DNA of 45,057 nt. It comes from Chromatiales bacterium. Its GTDB lineage: Bacteria; Pseudomonadota; Gammaproteobacteria; Chromatiales; Chromatiaceae. How positions within the stretch are numbered: position 1 is the first letter of the stretch; each line of letters starts with the position of its first letter. Position numbers and translations under genes: made by a program. Positions 16,501 through 24,763 of this stretch are shown here, in pieces. The notes beneath the pieces are model-generated. The model was not told the origin of the DNA, ran no database searches, and saw only the letters and a program-made list of their open reading frames with translations. The DNA is taken from positions 1 to 45,057 of the forward strand of contig JANQLO010000024.1 in the NCBI GenBank assembly GCA_028280505.1. Direction: 5' to 3'.

Positions 16501-17381
16501 TAGTCGGCTTTCGCGGCATTCCCGGCTTGTGTCGGTGCGGTGCGCGACTTGGCCATCGTCAGCAGATTGCCGATCAGATCGCCGTCTACGGGTGTCAAAA
16601 GGTGGCCCTGTGCCATGGTGTAAGTGGTCGCCTTGCCCGCCAGTGCAGGAACCCGGTTGAGATCTTGACTGAGTGGCGGTACGACCCGATCGCCCGGCAT
16701 GGCGAAGGTCCCGATACGCATGATGCTGGTATAGGCGATGTCCGGATGCGGCTGACGATTCAGCCAGAACAGCAGATTACCCGGCCCGGGTGGGGTCAAA
16801 TCGATCAACACGCCGCGGCTGTGTTGCAAGGTCGCGTACAAGGCGTCGCCGGTCGCGCGCCGTGTCAGCCAACCGCGTACGAAGCCGAACATACCCCCGT
16901 TGTCGGTCGCATCCAGTGCCTGGGCCGCGCGTCCGGTGCCCAGGTGGGGGGCAGCGATCGTGATGAGATGGTCGATACTCAGTTTGCCGTGCCTGACCAG
17001 GGCCATACGGGCGACGATACCGCCGGCGGAATGTGCGGCAAGCTGGATGGCTTCGCCGGGATGGCGCGCCTTAAGCTGATGCAGATAGGCCGCCAGCCAG
17101 TCCGCCTGGATGACCACGGGGGCCTGAGATGGCAGGTTCACGCTGTAGATGGGTTTTTTCGGCGGAGATTCGGCGAGTGACTGAAACAGCACGCCGCGAG
17201 GACTGAAACCGTATATGCCGGCCGTTCGATAGCCGCGCTTGTGGAGGCGATCGAGCACGCCGGACTCGGCCCAGCTCTGGGCGCTGCCGAGATAGCCGTG
17301 GACCAGGACCAGTACATCGGCACCGGCCGTTTTGATTGCGCCGAAACAGATTAAAGTGCAGAGCAAAAGGGACTTCTTCAT
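16500..17381 (-). CDS. Secreted alpha/beta-hydrolase, lipase-like
   Basis: A 293-residue protein with a Sec signal peptide and an alpha/beta-hydrolase fold: oxyanion region VLVHGYLGSAQSW, nucleophile elbow AAHSAGGIVARMAL (Ser in HSAGG), and later PGDRVVPPLSQ and GHLLTPVD supplying the probable Asp and His. The pattern fits the triacylglycerol lipase/PGAP1-like group. The start is ATG with GAGG nine bases upstream; a longer frame adds a basic N-terminal stretch before the signal. Coupled to the downstream 112-residue gene. Confidence 0.85.
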   Translation of the reverse strand: MKKSLLLCTLICFGAIKTAGADVLVLVHGYLGSAQSWAESGVLDRLHKRGYRTAGIYGFSPRGVLFQSLAESPPKKPIYSVNLPSQAPVVIQADWLAAYLHQLKARHPGEAIQLAAHSAGGIVARMALVRHGKLSIDHLITIAAPHLGTGRAAQALDATDNGGMFGFVRGWLTRRATGDALYATLQHSRGVLIDLTPPGPGNLLFWLNRQPHPDIAYTSIMRIGTFAMPGDRVVPPLSQDLNRVPALAGKATTYTMAQGHLLTPVDGDLIGNLLTMAKSRTAPTQAGNAAKAD

Positions 17382-17589
17382 TGCATTTTTCCTCGGCAAA
17401 CGGCGTCGCCGAATAAAATTCAGTAATGACACGGGCCTATATGGTCGGATCTTTGGCTCGTCAGTTCAAAAAAATTTATCGGGCGCGGCGCGGTCGCGAT
17501 GGCTTCCTATACTGGGATTTGTGAACTGTGCCGGTCGGGCGCGGGTGAAGGGCTCGGTTGGTGCGCCAAGCAACGCGGAGGTCAGTCAT

Positions 17590-18102
17590 ATGCGCAGAAG
17601 GCTTTACTTTGTCCTGCCGGACGTGGGTTCGGCGGAAACGATCGAAAAGGAATTGTTGTTGGCCAAGGTGGACGACCCGCACATTCATTTTCTCGCCAAG
17701 GACGGTATCAACCTGAGAGGGCTGCATATCGCCAATCTATTGCAGCGTTCCGATCTATTGCACGGTCTGGGTATGGGGTTGGTCGTGGGCGGTATCACGG
17801 GCGCTGCCGTAGGATTGGCGATGTCCTTTTATCCCCAGCTCGGCGATTTGATCGGTTTGGGCGGTATTCTGGTGATGTCGGTGTTCTGTGCCATGGTTGG
17901 TGCTTGGGTGTCCGGGATGATCGCCGTGAGCTTGCCGAACTCGCGTCTGCGGCGATTTCAGCCGGCGATTGATCGCGGTGAGATATTGCTGATGATCGAT
18001 GTGCCGATGCGGCGGGTCAAGGAAATACGTGAGCTCATCATGAGCCATCATCCCGAGGTCAAGGCCAAGGGACAGGAGGCACAAATCCCGGCATTCCCCT
18101 GA
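17590..18102 (+). CDS. DUF1269-like membrane protein
   Basis: A 170-residue protein: a soluble N-terminal ACT/ferredoxin-like region (RRLYFVLPDVGSAETIEKEL), two glycine-rich membrane helices in the middle (about 60-80 and 90-115) and a soluble end. This resembles the DUF1269/general-stress-17M-like proteins. The function is unknown. GGAGG lies eight bases upstream of the ATG. The frame is open far upstream, but only this part looks like protein. Confidence 0.78.
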   Translation: MRRRLYFVLPDVGSAETIEKELLLAKVDDPHIHFLAKDGINLRGLHIANLLQRSDLLHGLGMGLVVGGITGAAVGLAMSFYPQLGDLIGLGGILVMSVFCAMVGAWVSGMIAVSLPNSRLRRFQPAIDRGEILLMIDVPMRRVKEIRELIMSHHPEVKAKGQEAQIPAFP

Positions 18103-18142
18103 ACCGTTGAGTTATGGTGCGGAGCCTTCGCGCGCTCGACCG

Positions 18143-18571
18143 TCAGTGTAGCGGAGGTTGTGGTTCGGGCCTCGGGTCGACCAATGGCAGACTGGCGTGG
18201 TGTGCCAACATACGCCAGCTGTCATCGACCAGAGTGTAGATATTGGTCGCCAACACAAGCGCATGGCGGTCGCTTTCACCGCTTTTGACCCGCTCTTCGA
18301 CGGTATGTACCACCAGGTTTTGGTCACGGGTCGTCTGGATCAGGCGGTAGTCCACCGTCGGCGGCTCGTGGGCACGAAAGATTTCTTCCCAACTGCTCAT
18401 AACGGCATTGCGCCCTCGTAGCAGCTTGCCGCCGGGATGGATGCAACTGATCTGATCGCTGAGCCACCATGCACGGCGCATCGCCACGATATCGAGTTTG
18501 CCGAAGGCGGCATAAAAGGCGGCTTCGGTGGCTTCGGGTTGGGTGTATGTCGATGGCGTGTCGGCTGTCAT
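18143..18571 (-). CDS. SnoaL/NTF2-like (DUF4440-type) protein
   Basis: A 142-residue NTF2-fold protein: AFYAAFGKLDIVAMRRAW, then SCIHPGGKLLRGRNAVMSSW and a C-terminal sheet ending NIYTLVDDSWRMLAHHAS. Such proteins bind small molecules or act as accessory domains; many accompany unrelated enzymes. The ATG at 18571 lies two bases after the acyltransferase stop, so the two genes form an operon. A longer start would overlap the upstream gene. Confidence 0.85.
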   Translation of the reverse strand: MTADTPSTYTQPEATEAAFYAAFGKLDIVAMRRAWWLSDQISCIHPGGKLLRGRNAVMSSWEEIFRAHEPPTVDYRLIQTTRDQNLVVHTVEERVKSGESDRHALVLATNIYTLVDDSWRMLAHHASLPLVDPRPEPQPPLH

Positions 18572-18573
18572 TG

Positions 18574-19320
18574 TCAATCCAGGTAACGGGCTTGCCATTG
18601 CTGATAAAGGCCGTAAACGTGATCGCAATAGCTGGCCTTGTCGTCGAAATCATCTGGATAGACCGCGTCGAACACGTAATAGTTCGCACGGCTGTTGCGG
18701 GTCAACATGATATTGCGAATGTTCCGTAGCAGGCTGTGACGACCCCAATGGAAATCATGCAGGGCCTCGTAATGGAGATACACGGGTACGATGGGTACGC
18801 CGGTTTCCAGCGCAATCGCGAACGCGCCGTGGCGGAACAAGGGTTGGAGCCGGGGCCCTTTGATGCCGCCTTCCGGATAAAGTGCGATGTTGCGACCCTG
18901 TTCGAGTCGCTGACGAATGATGTCGGCCGCGGCCGATCGCGAGTGACGTGATTCACGTTTGACAAAAACGGTACCGGCGGCGGCGCTGATACGTCCGACG
19001 ACCCACCAGTCGCGCACCTCGATTTTGGCCAGACTGTCCACATCGAACAACGCGGGAATACCGACGTCTTCAAATGACGACGGATGATTGGCGATCATGA
19101 TGAAACGTTCGGGAAGTCCTTCGCGGTGCTTATGATGCACGCGCAGGTCGACCCCGAGCGCATGTACCCAGGTGCGGCTCCACAGGTGGAACCACTGGCG
19201 ATACCAGTTCCGTCGCCAAGGTGTCGGCAAGAAACTCAGGACGTACAGCACTGCGGTGAAGAGTATGAGTTCCGTCCAACCGATCAGCATCCGCAGTGCT
19301 CGGCCGGCAGTCGCGATCAT
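18574..19320 (-). CDS. PlsC-type lysophospholipid acyltransferase
   Basis: A 248-residue membrane-associated protein with an N-terminal hydrophobic helix and the acyltransferase blocks: NHPSSFEDV (block I), TVFVKRESRHSRSAA (block II), LYPEGGIKGPRLQPLFRHGA (block III) and VPIVPVYL (block IV). The usual HX4D motif is altered: after His the fifth following residue is Glu and Asp comes one later. It probably transfers acyl groups to a lysophospholipid or related acceptor. Same-strand NTF2-like gene follows. Confidence 0.85.
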   Translation of the reverse strand: MIATAGRALRMLIGWTELILFTAVLYVLSFLPTPWRRNWYRQWFHLWSRTWVHALGVDLRVHHKHREGLPERFIMIANHPSSFEDVGIPALFDVDSLAKIEVRDWWVVGRISAAAGTVFVKRESRHSRSAAADIIRQRLEQGRNIALYPEGGIKGPRLQPLFRHGAFAIALETGVPIVPVYLHYEALHDFHWGRHSLLRNIRNIMLTRNSRANYYVFDAVYPDDFDDKASYCDHVYGLYQQWQARYLD

Positions 19321-19384
19321 CGAGCGTCAACCGAGGCGTCGTCCCGCCGCATACGTAACGGTGCCGGGCGTCGTGCCTGATCTT

Positions 19385-19810
19385 TCAAGAGGCGGGTACC
19401 GATATGAGTTCGTGCATGAAGCGCGCGGTTTTCGCGCCGAGCAACATGCGACAGATGGTGCCTGTTTCCACCACGATCAGTGTCGGCGTTGCCCGTATAC
19501 CCAGCTCGCGTGCGAGCGCCGGTTGCTCGCTGATGTCCAGTTTGAAAATCGGTGCGCCTTCGGCGATCAGTGCATCGACCTCTTTCGACATCGGTCGACA
19601 CGGGCCGCATTGGGGGCTGAAACAGTAAATCAGTGCCTTGCCGCGATGTTCGCGTAGTTTTGGGAAGGCCTCGAAAAGCGGTTCGGCGGATCGACCTTCC
19701 GCAGCGCGTGTCGCAACATACATATAGCCGACGTATAGCAGCCAGGTGGCCGCCAGCCCGAATACTGCGTAAACCAACAGATCCAATCGCACCACCTTTT
19801 TGTTGTTCAT
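19385..19810 (-). CDS. Membrane-anchored thioredoxin-like protein
   Basis: A 141-residue protein with one N-terminal membrane helix (about 8-32) and a thioredoxin fold carrying the CGPC redox motif (YCFSPQCGPCRPM) and the cis-Pro loop GIRATPTLIV. The redox domain should face the periplasm. Start chosen at the ATG before NNKKVV; the frame runs far upstream but overlaps another gene. It probably reduces or oxidises periplasmic thiols; the partner is unknown. Confidence 0.85.
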   Translation of the reverse strand: MNNKKVVRLDLLVYAVFGLAATWLLYVGYMYVATRAAEGRSAEPLFEAFPKLREHRGKALIYCFSPQCGPCRPMSKEVDALIAEGAPIFKLDISEQPALARELGIRATPTLIVVETGTICRMLLGAKTARFMHELISVPAS

Positions 19811-19910
19811 TCCGTGCCGCCGATGGCGGTGGATACTGGGAAACCCGATCCTTGCGGCAAGGGTAGCCTTTGCCTGGTGACGAGGATAGTCGGAAAAGGC
19901 CGAATTGACG

Positions 19911-20183
19911 TCAGTCGTCTTTTTCCGGCGGATCGATTTCCTGATCCGAATGCCGAGCAGGGCGCTGGCGGTTGTCGGGCGCCATACGTTTATGGCGCAG
20001 ATCGCGCAAGTTGCGTGCGCCCATGATGATCGCCCATACGCCGAGCACGACAAGCAGTGCGGCGGCATTGGAGCCAAAGCCACCCTCCAGCGGTGCAGCG
20101 TTCGCCTGCGTTGTCGCAACGATCGAACCGGCCAATGCGACCGACCGATTGCGATACCGATGATTTGGCAGGGTCTTAACCAT
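19911..20183 (-). CDS. Small membrane protein, 90 residues
   Basis: Signal-like N-terminus (SVALAGSIVATTQANAAP) then one membrane helix (AALLVVLGVWAIIMGARNL) and a charged cytoplasmic tail ending EIDPPEKDD. No family recognised. It lies 100 bases upstream of the thioredoxin-like gene on the same strand. An opposing frame covers the same bases but has no protein-like features. Confidence 0.6.
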   Translation of the reverse strand: MVKTLPNHRYRNRSVALAGSIVATTQANAAPLEGGFGSNAAALLVVLGVWAIIMGARNLRDLRHKRMAPDNRQRPARHSDQEIDPPEKDD

Positions 20184-20376
20184 TATTGCGTCCGCAAATA
20201 GCTTTCGTGGGGTAGAAGCAATATGCGTGCCCCAAGCATTAATATTTTTGTAAACAAGATGTTGTAGGGCCGCTGGGGTTTAGCTTCCGATGAGGTGTAA
20301 AAGGCTTCGACATTCGCGGCGCATTGGCGGATAGACGGTCAGGTTTCGTGGTTTTTTGCCGCTACCCGGAGAGTAG

Positions 20377-21132
20377 GTGGATTGCGGGGGAACAACGACG
20401 GTGCCTGACGAATGGGGCGTGCTCTTGGCGGTGCTGGGCATGGTGGTGGCGACCTTGCTGATGGCCGCGTTTGTCAGTCGCTACCAGGCCTATCAGGCGA
20501 TGGTGCGGCATCGTGTTCGACATATCGAACATCGCTTAATCGACATCGCCAGTGCTTTGCATGTCTTGCGCCCGGTTCCCTTGTCGCGTGAACTGCGTGT
20601 GACCTTGCGCGGTGAGGTGTTGGCACGGTATCGACGTATCCGGCGGCTTTATCGCGGTTACCCCGATGTCATGAACAAGATTGCCGAAGCCGAAGTCGCA
20701 TTGAACGGTGAGGGTGCGTCGGTTGGCAGCGGTGTCGGTAGGATCGAAAGCGAACAAATGTTCCGTGCCATGGCGAAGGCGTTCGTCGATTTGATCGATC
20801 TGATGGAGCGTGGCGATACCCTTCAACCGATTCCCCAGGACGTGCGTGCGATATTCCGACGTGAACTAGGGGAGCGGCGCGCCGAGGTTTATTCGCGCTA
20901 CTATTTGGTCGAAGCGGCGCGTTGTGAACAGCGCAACAACTTCAGCGGTGCACGTATAAACCTGTCGAACTTGATGCAATTGTTGCGTCACCGTGGGCCG
21001 CAGACGGCATTCGTTCGAGAATTGCACGCGGAAACGGAACGTGCCCTTGCGCAGCTGGGTTTGCGGATCGCTGCCCAAGCCGAGTCCAAAAGTAGCGGAC
21101 AGATGGGTGATGAAGCGGCGTTGGCGAGATAA
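20377..21132 (+). CDS. Single-pass membrane protein of unknown function
   Basis: A protein of up to 251 residues with one N-terminal helix (WGVLLAVLGMVVATLLMAAF) and a long, mainly helical, Arg-rich cytoplasmic part. Two starts are possible: GTG at 20377 (GGAGAG close upstream) and GTG at 20401 (GGGGG ten bases upstream). No catalytic motif is visible. Convergent with the DUF6455 gene. Confidence 0.7.
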   Translation: MDCGGTTTVPDEWGVLLAVLGMVVATLLMAAFVSRYQAYQAMVRHRVRHIEHRLIDIASALHVLRPVPLSRELRVTLRGEVLARYRRIRRLYRGYPDVMNKIAEAEVALNGEGASVGSGVGRIESEQMFRAMAKAFVDLIDLMERGDTLQPIPQDVRAIFRRELGERRAEVYSRYYLVEAARCEQRNNFSGARINLSNLMQLLRHRGPQTAFVRELHAETERALAQLGLRIAAQAESKSSGQMGDEAALAR

Positions 21133-21145
21133 GGCGACAGCCGGC

Positions 21146-21526
21146 TCAGCTCGGACGATTGTCGCTATCCGATTCCCGCATTTTTTTTAGATCGTCGATG
21201 TTGGCGCAAAACCCCAAAGCATCGACATCTGCCGGCGCCTGGTTCTCGAGTACGTCATCACAGCGTTCTTTGTCATCGCAGGCGTCGCAGCGCTCCATCT
21301 GTCGTTGGATTTCCAATCCCTGTTCTTTGTGCAAATAGTGCGCCTTGTTGATGCCGAGGTATTGCAGCATGCGCGCGAGACGAAGTTCGTCCAAGGCGTT
21401 GGAAAGCCCCTGGCGGAAGCGGTGGCCGGCGCGCAGATTGCTCATGATGGCGAGAGGCAGGCGCACAACCAGATACAGCATCAAAGCCGCCAGAGCGAAG
21501 GTGATAATGAAGCTGATGATGTCCAA
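21146..21526 (-). CDS. DUF6455-type membrane protein
   Basis: A 126-residue protein: one N-terminal membrane helix (ISFIITFALAALMLYLVV), a helical linker and a Cys-containing C-terminal domain (RQMERCDACDDKERCDDV, then DALGFCANIDDLKKM) of the DUF6455 type, which probably binds a metal. Start is a TTG with GGGAG seven bases upstream. It lies 113 bases after the zinc-ribbon gene on the same strand. Confidence 0.75.
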   Translation of the reverse strand: MDIISFIITFALAALMLYLVVRLPLAIMSNLRAGHRFRQGLSNALDELRLARMLQYLGINKAHYLHKEQGLEIQRQMERCDACDDKERCDDVLENQAPADVDALGFCANIDDLKKMRESDSDNRPS

Positions 21527-21639
21527 TGCCGGTCTCCCGATTGTTGGGGTAGGATTGTTTGTCGCCCAGATTGACCTTACCTTGATCTGAATCAGTATTC
21601 CATTTCGGATCGTTTGGCCGGCATGTCCTCTCGTGCCGA

Positions 21640-21933
21640 TCAAAGGTCGAACAGATCCTCGGCGGCAGCCCGCAAACGATCGGCATCGGCAGCGGGTTCA
21701 TAAGTGTTTGACGATGGTTCGAAATAATCGCAGAAGTTTGCGCGATCTTTGTCGCGCACCGGTTCTGCAATCGGTTCTTGGCAATCGTTCGGCCGGCCGG
21801 GCTCGTAGAAGCGGCAGTTGCGGCAAACGTGAGTTTGCTTTCGGCAGCTCGGGCATTCCCCCTCACGCTGGTATTGGCTCGCGCTCAGCTTCTCACCACA
21901 GGCCCAGCAGATACCTTCGGCATTCGGTGTCAT
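21640..21933 (-). CDS. Zinc-ribbon protein, 97 residues
   Basis: A small protein with three CxxC pairs or near-pairs: ICWACGEK, ECPSCRKQ, VCRNCRFYE, plus later Cys in NDCQEP and NFCDYF. It should bind one or two zinc ions. The acidic C-terminal part is probably helical. The function is unknown; similar proteins are common in gammaproteobacteria. Confidence 0.8.
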   Translation of the reverse strand: MTPNAEGICWACGEKLSASQYQREGECPSCRKQTHVCRNCRFYEPGRPNDCQEPIAEPVRDKDRANFCDYFEPSSNTYEPAADADRLRAAAEDLFDL

Positions 21934-22063
21934 GGTCGTGCTCCCTTTCCGACGAATGATGGCACATCGTCACCTACGGTGTTACCGATGAGGCTTTTGA
22001 CAGGTCTGCTTGACCCGATGTTCCACGATCATCGAGACTGGAGGCCCGGCCAATGGGAGATTC

Positions 22064-22492
22064 ATGGATACATTTTCCCTAGACCCCAGACTTGCCGCCG
22101 ATTGTCATTGGGTGGGCGATCTCGCGTTGTCGCGTGTGTTGTTGCTCGATGATTGTCGTTATCCCTGGGTGTTGCTGGTACCGAGGCGGGCGGATGTGGT
22201 CGAGCTCTTTCAGCTCGCGCACGAAGACCGGGTGACCTTGCTCGAGGAATCCTGTCGTTTGGGTGCACTGCTGATGGCGGAGTTCCGGGGCGACAAGCTG
22301 AACATCGGCGCTTTGGGCAACTTGGTGTCCCAGCTGCATTTGCACCACGTCGTCCGCTATGAAGGCGATCCGGCCTGGCCCGGACCGGTATGGGGGCATT
22401 CGTCCGCCCAGGGCTACGCCGAGCATAGCCTGAACGAACGTTTAGACCTGATCCGCAATGGCCTGGGTATCGAGGTGAACGACGTCGGCTAA
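22064..22492 (+). CDS. HIT-family hydrolase
   Basis: A 142-residue protein with the histidine-triad nucleotide-hydrolase signature, here QLHLHHVVRYEGDPAWPGPVWG. The active His lies in the LHLHH run. Substrates of related proteins include diadenosine polyphosphates and other nucleotide conjugates. ATG at 22064 with GGGAG five bases upstream. Its 3' end overlaps the convergent GIY-YIG gene by 51 bases. Confidence 0.88.
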   Translation: MDTFSLDPRLAADCHWVGDLALSRVLLLDDCRYPWVLLVPRRADVVELFQLAHEDRVTLLEESCRLGALLMAEFRGDKLNIGALGNLVSQLHLHHVVRYEGDPAWPGPVWGHSSAQGYAEHSLNERLDLIRNGLGIEVNDVG

Positions 22493-22738
22493 CGCGAGCT
22501 CGCCACGTACCAGTCTTTCCTTGTCGGATTTGTTCAGTTGTTTGATTCGGTACTCGGCCCGCATGGCGGTGGCCCGGTCACCGATCACCTGTTGATAGAC
22601 GAGTTGCAAGGGGCCGCGACCGCGCAAACGGCGTGCGCCACGCCCGCGTTGGTGGGCCTCAAAGCGTTGTGCCACATCGGTGCTGATACCGGTGTAGAGC
22701 GAGCCGTCGCTGCAGCGGACGAGATAGAGATGCCACAT
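22442..22738 (-). CDS. GIY-YIG nuclease-fold protein, UPF0213 (YhbQ-like)
   Basis: A 98-residue stand-alone GIY-YIG domain: HLYLVRCSDGSLYTGIS with the paired Tyr residues, then RFEAHQRGRGARRLRGRGP and an AEYRIKQLNKSDKERLV helix with the catalytic-type Glu. Homologues such as YhbQ have structure-specific DNA-binding or nuclease ability. The ATG at 22738 starts the domain; an earlier start adds an unrelated leader. Confidence 0.88.
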   Translation of the reverse strand: MWHLYLVRCSDGSLYTGISTDVAQRFEAHQRGRGARRLRGRGPLQLVYQQVIGDRATAMRAEYRIKQLNKSDKERLVRGELALADVVHLDTQAIADQV

Positions 22739-22831
22739 GACTTTTATTCGGCCGGTATCGCGGTCGTCGTGTCGACCGGCGGTGATCACCGGCCTCAATG
22801 TGGCGGCAGTATAGCGCTTTCTCGGTTCGGT

Positions 22832-23155
22832 TCAGCGAGTGGTGTGCTTGACGTCGAGGTAGCCGCGTTGAATGGCTGTTTCCATTGCCTGCGCAGCCTT
22901 GACCAACTCTTCGTATTCGGTACGTAGCCGGGTCAATTCGGTGAACTCTTCCGATGTCGGCGATCTGTCCTGGGCATTGTCGCCCAACTCGAACCAAGTC
23001 TTGAGATAGCGGGCCCGTGCGTTCGCTACCAGACGTAGCACAGGCTCCAGCCCATCCAGCGTCAGCTCTTTAATGCCGGGGTTGATGATTTCGTGGTTGA
23101 TGTTGCGCCTATTGCGCTCGACTTCCATCAACAATCGATTGGTTTCTTGGCTCAT
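22832..23155 (-). CDS. Conserved hypothetical protein, 107 residues
   Basis: A soluble, largely helical 107-residue protein (MSQETNRLLMEVERNRRNIN), ending in a basic segment. No motif recognised. It stands between the GIY-YIG gene and the 129-residue gene, all leftward. Confidence 0.65.
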   Translation of the reverse strand: MSQETNRLLMEVERNRRNINHEIINPGIKELTLDGLEPVLRLVANARARYLKTWFELGDNAQDRSPTSEEFTELTRLRTEYEELVKAAQAMETAIQRGYLDVKHTTR

Positions 23156-23248
23156 TGCGGTAGTCCCATCGCAGCGTGCAGTCGAACCGGGTATTCAATG
23201 TCTGTATCGGCAACTAGCTGCGGCTGCTTTAATGGGCGAATGTGGTTG

Positions 23249-23638
23249 TCAATGAGTGTTTTTGGTGAGAACGGCCGTTAAATCCGTCAGATCGGCAGGC
23301 AGTGCCACCACCGCGTGCAGCATGAACAGTTCGGCGAGCTTGTCGACGTGCATCAATTCGTTGCGGTCGGCCAGCACCACCATTCGTGCCTCGGGCGCAA
23401 AGCGCTGCAGGCTGCGTAGCAAAACATCGAGATTGCTGACGTTGGCGCCGGCATAGTTGTTTCCGTAACCGTAGAAGAAATCGGCGACGACATATTGCGG
23501 CGGACGTCGTTTGAGCTGGCTGAGCGCCTTACGCTGACCACTGAAGGCCAGACGTTCATAGCCCAGTTGCTCCGTGAGTGCGGAAAGATCCGGATGCAAC
23601 GGGGATTCCGCGATGTCGTAAAGCAGTGGTTTGGCCAT
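23249..23638 (-). CDS. Receiver-fold-like protein of unknown function
   Basis: A 129-residue soluble alpha/beta protein (KPLLYDIAESPLHPDL, YVVADFFYGYGNNYAG, ARMVVLADRNEL, VVALPADLTDL). The alternation of strands and helices resembles a response-regulator receiver but no phosphorylation Asp can be assigned. It lies six bases after the small membrane gene, so the two form an operon. Confidence 0.7.
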   Translation of the reverse strand: MAKPLLYDIAESPLHPDLSALTEQLGYERLAFSGQRKALSQLKRRPPQYVVADFFYGYGNNYAGANVSNLDVLLRSLQRFAPEARMVVLADRNELMHVDKLAELFMLHAVVALPADLTDLTAVLTKNTH

Positions 23639-23644
23639 GGTTAT

Positions 23645-23785
23645 TCAGGGGTGTTTTCCTGCATCGGTTTGATCCTGTTCGGTGTCATGCTTACGCTGTT
23701 GGCGCCGTTCGAGGTATTTCATCGCCTGGATTGCGCTGCTTACGGTGCCGACCACGAACAGGATCACAAGCAGAACGATTTCCAT
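23645..23785 (-). CDS. Small single-pass membrane protein, 46 residues
   Basis: MEIVLLVILFVVGTVSSAIQ begins a membrane helix, followed by a charged tail (YLERRQQRKHD). GGAG lies five bases before the ATG and the stop is six bases before the next ATG, a convincing operon arrangement. The family is unknown; it may be a regulator or anchor for the downstream protein. Confidence 0.72.
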   Translation of the reverse strand: MEIVLLVILFVVGTVSSAIQAMKYLERRQQRKHDTEQDQTDAGKHP

Positions 23786-23876
23786 GGGGACTCCATTAAC
23801 GGTCGGCACATATCAGTTTACCCGGGGATCGGCTGCATGTTGTGGTTCAACGGTTCAAGCGACTGGAGGGATTGCT

Positions 23877-24650
23877 ATGGGAAGAGTGTCCGGGACGATA
23901 TTGTGGGCTGCTTTGCTGGCGGGTATGACGGCGGGTGCGAGCGATCTGGCGAAGGAGAAACGCTGGGCCGATCAGGTGGTGGATGCATTGCTGGATGGCG
24001 AAGCGGTGTATCTCGATGACGGGCGAGCCCCTTTTCTGGCAATCGAGACCGAGAGTGCTGTCGACAGCGATGGCGACAAGGCCGTGATCGTGATGCACGG
24101 TACCGGCGTTCACCCGGATTGGCCGACGGTGATATTGCCCCTGCGGGTTGGGTTGGCCGAGTCCGGCTGGCATACCCTGTCGATTCAGATGCCGGTGCTG
24201 GCGAATGAAGCATCGCATGCCGATTACGCGGCAATTTACGACTGGGTGCCGGACAGAATCGATACTGCCGTGGCCCATCTTCGCGATAACGGCTTTGGAA
24301 CCGTCGTGCTGGTTGCGCATAGTCAGGGTGCGACCATGTCGGCTTACTACCTCGGCGGTGCAGAACGTCCGGTCGACGGTTTCGTTGCGATCGGGATGTC
24401 CGAAGGTATTGCCGGTGGGCCCATGGATACCTTGTCACAACTGCCATCGGTTCGTGTACCGATGTTCGATCTTTACGGTGGCGCCGATTTGCCCGAGGTT
24501 ATCGACAGCGCCGGTGCGCGCGCGGAAGCAGCCTCAAAGTCCGATGTTGCCTATCGGCAGACGGAAGTGCCCGGCGCGGATCATTTCTTCGATGGTGAAG
24601 AGAGCGAGTTGCTCGATGAGGTGAAAGCCTGGCTGGATTCGCATTTCTAG
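23877..24650 (+). CDS. DUF3530-type alpha/beta-hydrolase, secreted
   Basis: A 257-residue protein with a signal peptide and an alpha/beta-hydrolase fold: VIVMHGTGVHPDWPTVI, nucleophile elbow VAHSQGATMSAYYL, and GADHFFDGEESELLDEV with the probable His. This corresponds to DUF3530. The substrate is unknown. ATG at 23877 has GGAGGG six bases upstream. Confidence 0.82.
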   Translation: MGRVSGTILWAALLAGMTAGASDLAKEKRWADQVVDALLDGEAVYLDDGRAPFLAIETESAVDSDGDKAVIVMHGTGVHPDWPTVILPLRVGLAESGWHTLSIQMPVLANEASHADYAAIYDWVPDRIDTAVAHLRDNGFGTVVLVAHSQGATMSAYYLGGAERPVDGFVAIGMSEGIAGGPMDTLSQLPSVRVPMFDLYGGADLPEVIDSAGARAEAASKSDVAYRQTEVPGADHFFDGEESELLDEVKAWLDSHF

Positions 24651-24763
24651 GTTTGTGTCGAACCTTCATTCAGGCTTGCGGTTAAAAATGTACAGGCCGA
24701 TGCGTGGCTGCCGTTTGTGGCAGGTAATCATTCAGGCATGAATATGACGTGAGCGACCTTGAA

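Noticed and set aside
19905-20201. 98-residue rightward frame opposite the 90-residue membrane protein
   Set aside because: The leftward frame has a signal-like and membrane segment; the rightward one shows nothing.
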